A stretch of 64,000 nt of DNA from Paramyrothecium sp. XJ0827 (taxonomy: Eukaryota > Ascomycota > Sordariomycetes > Hypocreales > Stachybotryaceae). Positions 21,710 to 32,548 of this stretch are shown here, piece by piece; position 1 is the first letter of the stretch, and each line of letters opens with the position of its first letter. The notes below the pieces were generated by a model. It saw nothing but the letters and a program-made list of their open reading frames with translations. It was not told the DNA's origin and made no database searches. Location: assembly GCA_020881915.1 (NCBI GenBank), contig JAJFPB010000005.1, forward strand, positions 1,302,001 through 1,366,000. Direction: 5' to 3'. Made by a program: the position numbers and the translations under genes.

Positions 21710-24077
21710 TTAAATCTGACTTCCAAAGATGGCATTCTCATTCATGAATGAGAGCAAAAATTTCGCGATCAAACGACCGGTGTAAAGGAACGATGTGTCC
21801 GTTGGGAATGGGTGTTCTTCGCGATTCAATAAAATGGCATCGTCTCCAAGAAATTGTAGGTCTTGCCCTGGAGACAAGTTAGCTGTCTATGGCTACCAGA
21901 ATGAGTCTTCTTCACTCACAGTCTTCTCCGTGGAACAGCTCTCGCAGGCTCTCCACCATCTGAATGGCAGGGCCGTCCAGCTCGCCCTGCTCTCTGAAGC
22001 TGTCGTCGAATAATGGGTTAAAGCTCCTCGTATTAGCATCCTTGGTGTGCGTTTGGTAAATATTGTGAAACTGATAAGCAAATTGCTTGAATGGCATATT
22101 CTCGACCTCTTTGCAAATACCCAAAGCGAAGACACGCTGGTATTCAGGTGGGTACCTGTTGCGCAAGTTGATCTCGTTCTGTGAGATGACGAAGTTGTCG
22201 GCCGTCATCTCAACGGCTTCCATGTACAAACACAAGACCAGGAAGGAAACAAGGCACGGAGCCCAATCGCGCCTGGCTTTTGGTTTAAGAGATTTGGAGA
22301 AGAGATCAAACAGCTGCTGCATTTCTCGCATAATGAGCTCGTCAATGAGCAACTTGATCTGCCGAGCAAGCACGCGAGGAGTGACCCAGGGTATATTTTG
22401 TGGCACGAGCCCAGTTGGTTGTAGGCTTACGATGGTTTGCCGGGTTAGGCAGAGATGCCGGGACATCACGTAGTGCATGGCATATATAGAAAGGGCGCGC
22501 TTGACCATGGAGGACTACAAACATCAGCTTCGTCAAGCGGCTCCAAAGGTAGCGATAGGACTTACATCGGACTGCTGGGCGTAGGTCTGCGCAATTTTGA
22601 GGACTTTTCTAGGTAGCTGGGTAGATCGAAATGAATCACTCAACTGCTCAGGGTAAGTGGGCTCCTTGACGATCTCTTGGATATATGCCTTGACTCGCTT
22701 CCTAAGATCGTCCCGCTGGCCGCTGTTGGAGAATTCGAGGCCAATGGGGGCGGATCCATTAGAGTAGAGAGAAACTTGGTCTTTCCCGGCACTCATGTGC
22801 CAGTGCTGTAAAATGTCACATGTCTTTGCCGCAAAGAACTTGGCGTCCACCGACAAGGTAGCTGAGAAGCTTGAGCCGGAAAAGAGCTCGACGTGACATG
22901 GCTGGTCGACACCGTTGACTGTAAAGCTGTCTATGTTTTCCTTCATGAACTTGCTCATCTCATCCTTCTTGAAATGTCCACGGATGAATTCGGGGAAAAG
23001 AACTGTCAGGAAATCTTGAAACTGCCAGCACACGACTTGAGGCGCTTGTATCATGAGCTTCTTGCAGTGCTTACACGGCCTTTCCTTGTCGCACTTGACT
23101 TTGCGACTGTGGCAACAGAAGCAGGCACCAAGTCTTCGAACCTGGAGAGCGTTTGCCTTGGTCTCGTTTGCTAGAGGACCCTTTCGACCTCTCTGTGTTG
23201 TCCTCATTGCCTCGAAGCACTCAAATGGATTCGGTTTGCCGGCATGCGCGTTGATGGATGTGGGGGTGACTATGACGAACTGGCCCGCGGTCTCGCTCTT
23301 CTTCTTCTCCACCTTGCCTACTTTGATCCTTCGAATGGCATTGGGAGACTTACGTTCGGATTTGACGGCGGATGAGCCTGGACTGGGCGAGTCATTGCTG
23401 TCGTCGGTTGGCGAAGGGATGAACTCTTCAAACGATATGATATTTTCCCCAATAGCCCTCAGACTTCCGGGGTTCCATGGCGGCACATTCGGATCTGACC
23501 GAAAGGTCGGCGCAGAATTGAGATCAAGTCCTTGGGGCTGGGTTTCTGAACGTATTGAGGTGAATGAGTCAACTTGGAAGTTGTTGAATGAATCCTTTCC
23601 TGGCTCGGCAACATCTGTATCCACCAGTCCCGCCAACGATGTGCCCAGAGCCAATTCCGTTTCAAAACCCTGCTGCGGGAGCTGACTCGATTGCTGATGC
23701 GAAAATAAATATTGTTGTGGTGTCAAGAATGCTTCGCTAGAAGGGAATGCTTCATCCCCTGTGCCTGTGAATAAGTCGGAGACTACAGGTTCCGAGCGCG
23801 CAGGGTAGGCGGAGCTCGACGGCAGGAACACCTGCTGGTCCACGTCCCCAAAGTGCAACGGCGACATGCCGGTCTGCGACGGTGTCGATACATGGCCGAC
23901 GATAGCGAAGCCGCTGAGACTACCACTGGCCGGGCTGGGCATGAAGCCTACGGATGCCGCAGCAGATGCCCCACTGGAGTAGTCGATGTACTGCCACGAT
24001 TCGTCTGAGTCGTTGGTAGACTCGAACCCGTACGGCGACCCATGGGTGGAAGGGTTTTGCGACGTCACGGATGCCAT
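21710..24077 (-). CDS. Zn(II)2Cys6-type transcription factor with extended zinc cluster
   Basis: Complement exons 24077-22566, 22514-21920 and 21867-21710 give 754 aa. Residues 1-300 are Ser/Pro/Gln-rich and disordered. The zinc cluster is near 319-350: CFCCHSRKVKCDKERPCKHC, then 11 residues to the sixth Cys. Spacing is C-x2-C-x6-C-x5-C-x2-C-x11-C, longer than usual in the last gap, with one extra Cys. A conserved segment (VVCWQFQDFLTVLFPEFI) follows directly. Introns are GTAAGT..TTGTAG and GTGAGT..TCCAG. The third exon adds 51 residues ending SFMNENAIFGSQI; without that splice the frame stops right after the donor. The start ATG has a CACCATGG context. DNA-binding regulator; targets unknown. 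Confidence 0.85.
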
Positions 24078-25277
24078 GGTGAGAAGGCTGTGCAGTCGCC
24101 AAGCTCGGCTATATGAGACTCCCGGTCCAGTCGCTGTTTGTGGTCGCAAATGCCGAGTGGCAGATGTACGGCGGGGGCCTCAACGGTCAATCTCAATCAG
24201 GTCTTCGGCTCATCCATCCCAGTTGCAGCTGTTGTTTCGCAGGGTCAAACGAATGATCAAATCAAGTCCTCACGTAGGCGATATCGAAAGGCATCTGCAA
24301 GTCGCACGCGACAGTGCCATTATGTGGATTGATGCAATATGTAAGGCAAGGCAAGATAGGCAAAGCAAGGCAAAGCAGGGTATGCTGAGGTTTAATGTTC
24401 GGAACTACAGCGAGTTTAAGGGCCTGCCGTCAACCTCTTCAGCTGGCGCGCTAACCTGAAGAGGACACCGAACAAGTGAAGAAGAGCGACGCTGCTCGTC
24501 CGGCTGAGCCTCAGCGACTTCAAGCAGCCAATCTGAGCCAGGATTGCGACCATGTGCGTTTGAGCATTGTGCCACACCCACAGACAGCATGCCTGGTAGT
24601 TGTTTCTTTTTTGTGGCGAAGCAGGCAAATTACCAGTCGTTGGTGATCCTCCGCACTGTGCCAACTGCTAAATCAATTCGACAACGTCTCACTTACACGG
24701 CTCCTCTTTCCAGACCGCCTTGCGATGAGAAACATGATAAGCAGCAAGGTCGACGTTGTGACCAAGTAGGTTCGATGAACAAGACGCACTGTGCTCGGCA
24801 TGGCCCAAATTCGGTCACCGATTAGCACGATGCGAGCAACAACATAAACTACAGAGATCATGTTGAGGAGAACACTTGCATTGCTACCAGACAATAACTG
24901 TACACGAAAACTCAATCTAGCAAAGAAGTGCTCGTCCAGAGACCCATTATATCCCCCATGCGTCCAACATTGAATAGTGAAGGTCTGCCGCCCGGCTGTG
25001 AAGCTCCACCAGTCTTGAGGCTGGCTCCTGGCCCAGGAGCAAGCCAGTCTTTTCTGCCAAAATGCAGGTCTCATACATTGGAATATGTTTCATTTCTCAT
25101 CAAGAGCTCTGTGGAGTACATGAAATCGCTCCACTCTGCTCGTCCATCTCTGTTCCTTCCGGTGCCGTAGACGTGGCCGGCTTCAGTCCGTAGTCATTCC
25201 AAATATATCGATATGTAAATAGTGAAAAACGTAAAGCAAATCCTGGTAGATTTGTCAGAGAAATTAGAAGCAAATCT
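24078..25277. other. Intergenic: Zn2Cys6 gene promoter and 3' flank of the next gene
   Basis: 1.2 kb. GGCAA/GCAAA repeats at 24341-24380 (AAGGCAAGGCAAG, then AAAGCAAGGCAAAGC) lie in the likely 5' leader. A 133-codon minus-strand frame near 24673-25074 has two hydrophobic stretches but no family signal or splice link, so it is not called. Confidence 0.45.
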
Positions 25278-26460
25278 TCAAGGCCTGAACCGAGCGTTCG
25301 CCCGCTCCTGAATTTGCTTCTCTGTAGTAACGTATAGCCGATCAAGATAATCCATGGCAGACGCATCCTTTAGAATCTTGGCCACCTGGATGCCTGCCGA
25401 AATCAGCTGAAGTATATTGCGGTCATCTTTTAAAGGACGACTTTGGTGTTTCGCAGCATGCCGCATCTCCAGAGAGTTTTCGAGGATGGTTACAAACTGC
25501 TTAATCTGGCCGTTGTAAAGAACACGTGCCGGGATGCGGCGTTTTGTGGCCAGCCTCTTCAAGAGGTACACCCATTCTGTCCATTCCCGGTCCTGTGGTC
25601 TCTCCACCGGCCTCATGTCCTGGGTCAGAGGGATGGGAAATTGGTATTTTGCCACGAAATCGTACGCACACTGCGAAAGCCGGTCATTAACACGATTCAG
25701 GACATTGTCCTGCTCTTGTACGTGGAGGTTTGTTGGAAGGTGAGGCAGCTCTCTCTCCTGCATGGCAATAACTTCCGGCGGGGGGCGCTGCAAGAATTGA
25801 TGAGGCCCATCGAATTCGTCCCGGTTTGAAGGTCGACGTTGGGTTCGAGGTTTGCCGTTCTGCTTTCCTTTGTTGGCAGAGTGTGCCGTGTTTGCGCCGC
25901 CCTCCAATGAGTATTCGGAAAGATTCGGCGAGGCAATGATGTCGTCGACGGAGTCTGTGGGCGAATACCCTTCGCGTTGGTCCCAGACTTGAGGCTGTGA
26001 GCCTTGGAAGGAATGGTAGGCAGGTCCCGCCATCCCGTATGTGCCTGAATGCGGCCGTGAAGGATAACCTGAACCCGGAACAGGCGTTGTTGTGTAGACT
26101 GACTTGGGTCGCGGCACAGCAATCGGCGCGTTTCCCGGAGCTGCGACAGCAGGCAGGTTGTAATTGCTTGTCGAGTAGTTCATACTTGGGGACAATGGAT
26201 GTTATTTCCCTGGCCGTATCTCCGCATAAGAGCAAGACAGCTTACCTGGGAGTAGGAGTAGGAGTGAAGCCATTTCGAAAGGTCCCATTGGCGTAGGTAT
26301 CAGGGTAGGAACTGTCTCGTAAGTCAGTATTTCCTTTGCCAGACGGCGGCCAATAGCCTGGTTGCATCAATTCGCACCTGCGGGTCGGAATCCACGGCAT
26401 GCCTGGAGTTGCGGGAGCTCTGTAGGACAGGTCCGGCTGGGCCACCTCCTTATGCATCAT
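25278..26460 (-). CDS. Conserved fungal Ser/Pro-rich protein of unknown function
   Basis: Complement exons 26460-26246 and 26184-25278 (61-nt intron, GTAAGC..CCCAAG) give 373 aa. The first ~200 residues are disordered and rich in Pro, Ser, Tyr and Gly (TPTPSMNYSTSNYNLP spans the splice). The C-terminal ~170 residues look folded and helical: LNRVNDRLSQCAYDFVAK, EWTEWVYLLKRLATKRRIP, QIKQFVTILENSLEMRH, then MDYLDRLYVTTEKQIQERA. I recall similar proteins in many ascomycetes annotated only as serine-proline-rich, but assign no function. The first ATG of an ATGATG pair at 26460 is taken as start; an upstream short exon cannot be excluded. Confidence 0.8.
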
Positions 26461-27982
26461 AATGTAACGGCAACCGAAATTCAAGACAGAAACACAAAGA
26501 AGAATTGGTCCGATGCGGAAGGAAACCGTGGGATTATGAGAGATTAGGGCCTATGGGGCCCTTGGCTTGTGAAGTAACAGAGTCCGGTGGGCGACTGCAC
26601 CACTTCGGGCACTGATCCTGGGATATCCGGGAAACACTTGTAGACGGCCTTGTTTTTTAAGAAAATCCTCGGGAATTCGGCCTTGAGAGAGAGAAAAAGA
26701 AGATATCCTCGGTGTTCCTGGCAACGGTTCTTGGGCGGTGAGAATTTGGGGTGCCAAAAGGACCAATACCAGTCCGCGAATGCCAGATGGCAGTCGAGAA
26801 TAAAGACCGGCGGAAGGCGTCCTCAGGAAAGATAGTGAAGCAACAGTACGAGGTGCAATAAGAGGTTAGATCGGACTAGCCTCCAGGTAAATGAACCTGA
26901 TGCTGGCAAACTAGGGCGGAAAAGAAGGATGGCTGGTCGAGGCGTGGAGACATTTTTATGTTTGCTCCCGAGAAAGCTTTCGTCCTCACAGCCTAGTCCG
27001 AAGCTCAGGACCCTGTCCGGGCCTCTGAGAGGAGGTGAGGACGGAATGCTCCATTCGAGGGGCCGGTAGCATGCAGGGACCAGGAGTGAAGCAAAACGTC
27101 AACTTAGGGCAAGATTGGCGGGCGGTTCAGACCCAATAAACCGGTGGCCACGAGAAAAATCGTATGGGCCGGGGTCCTATGTCCGCATGCCCGAGAGTAT
27201 ACGTGACCTCTGGCGGGAGGCAAGATCAAGCCATACGACGGGCTCCTGGGGTCATGGGCGGAGACTCGTCGTACCAAGCCCTGATTTGGCCCAGCGATGC
27301 GGCTGGCCGGCGATCGAGCACTGCCAGGGCGAGCGAGGGACGAGGGACGTGACCGAGGCGCTGACGACGCAGCATCTGTCCGACTGACAGGCACACGTTT
27401 TCAAGGGCTACCCCAGATGTCGTGCGTTTGCTGGAGAACGAGTGGATCTTTGCTCGCCTCAAACGGTTGCAGCGGAGGCTTTGATTGGGACTCGTTGAGG
27501 GGGGCAGGCGTTGTTGCCCAAGGACCACGATGTAGTCGGTTGGGTAGAACTGAGCTCTAAACAGGGAAGTCCCCGGGAGCCATGGGTGGCGGTCAATCGG
27601 GGCCTGTTGAGGTCATTCATTTTCCAATTTTGGGCATCAAGTGTGCTGTGAGGCGGCTGTCAGGGCCCAATGTGGCAGGATTGCTGCCCGCTGGGGGGCC
27701 CCGAAACCACGCCTATCGTCCCGGACGCTACCTGTAACAGCCCAACCTTGCCAGGGCCGTCAAATCCCTATTGGACGTTGGTGGGTTGGGCGCAAGTCAG
27801 TCAGTGCATGCAATCTGCCAGATATTGATCGACCGATTCTGTAATTTGGCTTTCTGCAAGACAGAGTGCATGTGAGGCAAGCACGTATGGAACAGAGACG
27901 TCACCTGCACGAAACCGTGCATCAATTGACCAAAAAGAAAAGCATCTGGCCATTGGCCGACCAAAGAGGGGGCAAAAATGTA
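26461..27982. other. Gene-free 1.5 kb between an unknown gene and the tRNA pair
   Basis: Short frames on both strands are compositionally random and lack motifs. No repeat family recognised. The left end is presumably the promoter of the minus-strand gene ending at 26460. Confidence 0.45.
27974..27978 (-). terminator. Pol III terminator, tRNA-Ser copy 1
   Basis: Five A on the plus strand, a T5 run in the transcript direction, beginning 5 nt past the tRNA 3' end. Confidence 0.75.
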
Positions 27983-28063
27983 CGACAACAGCCAGATTTG
28001 AACTGACGCGGGCGAACCCAACAGATTTCGAGTCTGTCGCCTTAACCACTCGGCCATGTTGCC
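27983..28063 (-). tRNA. tRNA-Ser(CGA), copy 1
   Basis: 81 nt, folds as a class II tRNA. Acceptor GGCAACA pairs with TGTTGTC with one G-U; discriminator is G. The A box is TGGCCGAGTGG. The anticodon stem ACAGA/TCTGT closes loop CTCGAAA, anticodon CGA (reads UCG). The variable arm is TGGGTTCGCCCG, and the T arm GTCAG/CTGGC has loop TTCAAAT. No intron, although many yeast tRNA-Ser(CGA) genes have one. A long variable arm identifies serine. T5 terminator follows. Confidence 0.95.
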
Positions 28064-28146
28064 TCGACGAAAGAACATGGCCATAATCAAGAATATGTAT
28101 CTCAGCCATTTTTTGTTCTCAAAGACTCAAAGATGATGGCAGACGC

Positions 28147-28151
28147 AAAAA
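28147..28151 (-). terminator. Pol III terminator, tRNA-Ser copy 2
   Basis: T5 run in the transcript direction, starting 4 nt past the tRNA 3' end and before copy 1 begins, so the two tRNAs are separate transcription units. Confidence 0.75.
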
Positions 28152-28154
28152 GGT

Positions 28155-28235
28155 CGACAACAGCCAGATTCGAACTGACGCGGGCGAACCCAAGAGATTT
28201 CGAGTCTCTCGCCTTAACCACTCGGCCATGTTGCC
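28155..28235 (-). tRNA. tRNA-Ser(CGA), copy 2
   Basis: 81 nt, nearly identical to copy 1 and 91 bp upstream of it. The differences are a compensatory pair in the anticodon stem (AGAGA/TCTCT instead of ACAGA/TCTGT) and TTCGAAT instead of TTCAAAT in the T loop. Anticodon loop CTCGAAA is the same. Pairing is preserved throughout, so both copies look functional. Confidence 0.95.
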
Positions 28236-29109
28236 TGATACCGTCGACTCGCCGCTATTGGTCACCTTGCGGCGTCGGGGGCGGACGAGCAAGTGCTCGA
28301 GACTTCCCCGAGGTTGCGCTGCCACCCTAGACCACGAAGCTACAGATGAGGCAGGTAAGGTACCTAAGTTCGCTCGATAGCTTGAGTATCATGTAAGAGA
28401 GCTCGGAAGAGGTACTAACTATATGCCTCTAATTGTTAATTGTGAAATACGTTAGACTCACTTATGTTGGTGATCCATCTTTGAGTGTTGTGTTTGAACG
28501 TTTCCAGCGCCATGTCTGACTGACAGGGAAATTGATTGACGATGGCTTGAAACTCTGTTTCCAACTGGTGTCACCCAGTCCCCCCCCCACAATACGGAGC
28601 TTCTAGAAAACCAAAAGAGTGAGCTTGATTAACCACTAATTCCGGTTCCCCCTCAACCAAAACCTATGCTGAGTGTGTAAGTAAAACTTAACGTGTGCGC
28701 CGACCTTTGGAGTTGGAAGTACTCGAACCTTGGAGAGTATGCCGAGTTGCCAGAACGTAGATCCAACCAGAACAAGCATAACTATGCCATTCCTTACTCA
28801 ATGGAGTAAAGTGCATTGTGCGCGGTAGTCAGTGGAGTCAGGGGCCACGAGGCAGTACTTCTGATTCGTCAGTTTCATATGCACGATTCGTCTAGAACCA
28901 GGCCACTGGTACGGTGCATGATCCGGGCTTCAAGAATTAATGTCCTCTCCCTCGAGGGAAAAGTATACGGGATCGAAACATGAACCCGGACATGACTTCG
29001 TAATGATAATCGGTCTCACTTTCTGTGAGTCTATTGATTCAGTGAACCCTCGTTCGAGTCAATCCCTTCTTGAGATGCAGCATGAACTATGCCAACAGTT
29101 GTGTTGAAC
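28236..29109. other. Intergenic, upstream of Zn2Cys6 gene 2
   Basis: 874 bp without a credible gene. CAGGTAAGGTACCTAAG occurs near 28353. The right end is the promoter of the plus-strand regulator; no TATA box stands out. Confidence 0.4.
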
Positions 29110-30885
29110 ATGGCCCCTCCCAAAGACCGTCAGAGACGCTTCCATCGACGCAGCAAGAATGGGTGTCAGTCCTGCAAAAGGAGACACGTACGCTGCGACG
29201 AACAAAAACCGCTTTGGTAGGTACCCTTCAGACACAGACGATGTCACCACGGCATCCAATATCCACAATCGACATGATGTTGTACTAACGCCTGCCGGGG
29301 GGCTGAAGCACGAATTGCCTCCAATCCGGCAGTGATTGTATTTATCCCAGCCCTGAGCAAGTGGCCGATAACACATCAGAAAGCAGCGCCAGCCAAGCAT
29401 TGTGGATACGGGACTTGTCTGCCGAGCCAAGCATTTCGTTGAATTGGACCCTGAACGACTATGTTGGCGGCTCATTCGACGATCTGCCCGAGGCTTCTAA
29501 ACGCCTCCTGCGACATTGTGAGCTCCTATGCAACCTCTCGATCCTGCTGCCTACGTCAACTAAGAAGATGTTTCAACTACAGTTTCTCAAGTTGCCGTGC
29601 AGGGCCAACGACCAATAGCACGTGAAGTAGAGTCCAGTCTGTAAGACTATCCCTGACGCCCTGGCGCATTGCGTGGTGACAGGTGCTGAAACGAAACAGC
29701 ATCCATCGCGGGTTCGAGAACCACGGCTACATGCACATGTGTCTGATGCTAGCAGCCTGCCAGTGGGCATGGGTGACTGGTTCAATGGACGGTGTGAGAA
29801 TACCATTCTTATACCACAAAACTGCGACATACCAGTTTGTGAGAGAACAGCTTCAAAGGGCAGAGACTGCTCAGAGCGGCGGTACCATGCTGGCGATATC
29901 TGCACTCGCCTTAACCGAGGTATACAACGTCGTTGAACAATACGACCCAAGTCGCAGCTAACACGGTCTCCAGGGCGCGATTGGAGAGCTAGGTGCATCA
30001 TCACATCATTTAATGGGCATCCGCACTGCGATGAGAAGAAGCAGCAATAAGAGCCAGCCCGCTTCACTCCCGCAACAAATGCTAAAGATGCAAGTCTACC
30101 CAACAAAGGGCTAGTTTGACGATTTCGCTGATTTGTGGCATAGGATCAGCAACGGTCTGCGGACGGGCAAATCCGGCAGACTCATGGATGTGCCCGATTA
30201 CCAACCAACATTCATGGCGCTTCTTTTTGCATCGATCTGGGACATCACCGCCCTGCCCCCCCGTGAAGCTCCCAAATACGGATGGTGGGAAGAGACTGAT
30301 ACCCAAGCTGCCCGACTGTGGCAAAATCACACCAAGGATTTGAATCTCAATTATGAGTTATCGAGGAGCTTCGATCCTGGTCAGTACGTCCCACGCATCC
30401 TGAATGGCGACCCTCGAAGCAGTCGGACAAGTTTCGTTGCCACTTTCTTCTACCTCTTCTCAGAAATGGGCCACCGTCAGCTGGATGTCGTGCTTATTGA
30501 TTGGATACTTGAGCAACTGATAGACGACGTCAACTCGGGCCAAGAAAACCTAACAAAAAGCACCTGGAGTCAGCCGCTCTGGCTGTGGTGCGTTATGTTT
30601 GGAGCTGCCATTGCTAGGTTGGGAAAAGCCGCCACTCTTCTGGAAGAAAGACAGCTGCAAAAATGGCGTGACCTGTACAGCGAAAAGATTTTGACAGTAG
30701 GCTGTGCTTTGGGTATCAAGAGCTGGGCTTCGGCAAAGACTCTACTAACAGACATGGTCGGAGCAATGGACGAGGACGTGGATTTGGGTCTGCAGGAGAT
30801 ATGGGACGATGCTGCGGTCCGACACACGAGGCTTGGGCGCCCGTTGACAGAGTCCGCTGTTCTAGAGCTAAATTCGCAAACATGA
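29110..30885 (+). CDS. Zn(II)2Cys6 transcription factor (fungal-specific TF domain), six exons with one GC-AG intron
   Basis: Exons 29110-29216, 29309-29517, 29583-29640, 29700-29919, 29974-30089 and 30144-30885 give 483 aa with every phase consistent. The zinc cluster spans the first splice: C-QSC-KRRHVRC-DEQKPLC-TNC-LQSGSDC, canonical C-x2-C-x6-C-x6-C-x2-C-x6-C. The middle part (MHMCLMLAACQWAWVTG, FLYHKTATYQFVREQLQ, ISALALTEGAIGEL) matches the fungal transcription-factor-2 type regulatory domain. Intron 5 begins GCAAGT, has a GCTGAT branch site and ends GCATAG (54 nt); removing it joins QMLKM to ISNGLRT and removes an in-frame TAG at 30112. The 29641-29699 splice (GTAAGA..AACAG) is the least certain, since acceptor 29682 would break the frame. 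Targets unknown. Confidence 0.75.
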
Positions 30886-32548
30886 CTTGAAGATTGAGTA
30901 CATCATGACAGTCCCTGGAGGCTTGCTGCAGCGTCAGTCGAAGAACAGATAGGGACGGTTGTTCCGGAAGCTCATCTGGCGAGATTTGAGCGTGGCCTGT
31001 TCCAGACTGTTCGTTTTACCGTGACACGTGGCAGCGCTATCATGATGCAGGATTGTTCAGGCTCGAATGTGTCGAATTTGTAGTCTTGCGAGAGCTTTAG
31101 GAGTGAAGCTCGACAAAACCCCAGAGGAGTGCATAGCTTGGCCAACCACGCGGGTAAGTGCCTCCCACGGACGCATAGCGATAGAGAGGTAGTTGTCACG
31201 TGGAGTCGGCAGTGTGCGTGCTTGAAGCTAGTGAAGGGACCCTCCAACGGAGCAAGACCGAACGCTCAACTTGCCTTGGTTTGGCTGTCCAGACACACTT
31301 CGTTTTACGGCTGACCGCCATTAGGGCCAAGTCCTCGAGGATACAGGACACATGCTCCGATTTGTTAGTTTGCTGCCGCAGCATGCGACGGGCTGTCCAA
31401 TATATGCAGCCGACCGCTCGCTATTGTCCTATCACCCCGCTTGGCTTGCTCCGACCATTATGCAGACCTCTCTTCGTTGGCCAAACGCAGCAGCCAGCGC
31501 ATGAATTGGAACCTACTTTTCACGGAGTCTTCGGCTAAGGAGGTGGTCTACAAGACCGGTCAAGGAGGCCAAGGGCCCACTCCGATTGAGTTGTCACAAA
31601 CCGCGACCCTAGTGACGGCCCGTTGGCGGGCGCTTGCCGTCGACGGAGCCTGGTCCAGTAAATGAGGTTTTCCAACGCGAGAGTGCCGCGGCCATGCGAC
31701 CGTCGCGCAACGCTGTCTCGAGTCAAACCATTCATTGCCAACCATGCAATGCGGGAAATCAAGATGTTTTACACGAGAGGCTGGCCAGCATGAGCTCATT
31801 TCAACGACTCCATCGGCTAGGGTGCGAGGAGGCACTTGCTTCGACTAAATGCCTTGGTTGTACACGAAGACGCGCCAACCCGGCTGCTTCATATGGTCCA
31901 TGCATCTAGCGACCTGCACTGATGTGTTGTCTTGCAACCTTTATCCCTCCTCACATCACCATTCGTCCACCGCTGGGCGTTGATAGGAGGACTTTGGCGT
32001 CCAGCTCCCCACCCAGCCCCTCCGAACAACAAGGAAGTGAGCCAGTCGGGGCAGGAGACCACGACACCCCTGCAAGGAGAGGCCTATAGCAATGTCTATC
32101 ACAGACTGCCAGCACATACAAGCGGCCAGTGTGACGACCCATGCAGCAGAACTCGATTGGCCAACACGACTACCGCTCAGCACCTTGTGGGGGTTGTCAT
32201 CGTCGCCCATGTCCCTGGCATCAGGCGCCGATTACGACAATAAAATGCAGCTAGGCCCCCCTTCATTGCCCAACGCCTCTCTTTTCCTTTTTCCCTCTCA
32301 GCCCAACATTACTGCCCAACTGGATCTTCGTCCGTCTTGGTCTTAGACAGGCGCTTGTTTTTTGCCATCGGAGGCCTACTTTCACAACATCCTATTGCCA
32401 AGTCGACCCGAAAGGATCATCTTGTTCCACAACACCAACACTCCTCACCCATCGTCTTGATTCTTGTGGCCACCGTTTGTGGACAGCATATCCCAGCTGC
32501 TCTACCTGGACTCAAGTCTTCACTCGCTGTCTAGCATCCTTGGATATC
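30886..32548. other. Intergenic, long upstream region of the C2H2 regulator
   Basis: 1.66 kb with many short random frames and no gene signature. The last 300 bp is CT-rich (CTCTTTTCCTTTTTCCCTCTC near 32277), typical of a promoter and transcript start. Long upstream regions are common for developmental regulators in fungi. Confidence 0.45.

Noticed and set aside
24673..25074. 133-codon minus-strand frame with two hydrophobic stretches
   Set aside because: No family motif, no splice link to the upstream gene and position in a likely 3' flank; treated as chance.
30112..30114. In-frame TAG suggesting that the second Zn2Cys6 gene is a pseudogene
   Set aside because: A phase-correct GC-AG intron (30090-30143) with good branch and acceptor removes it and joins a sensible sequence.
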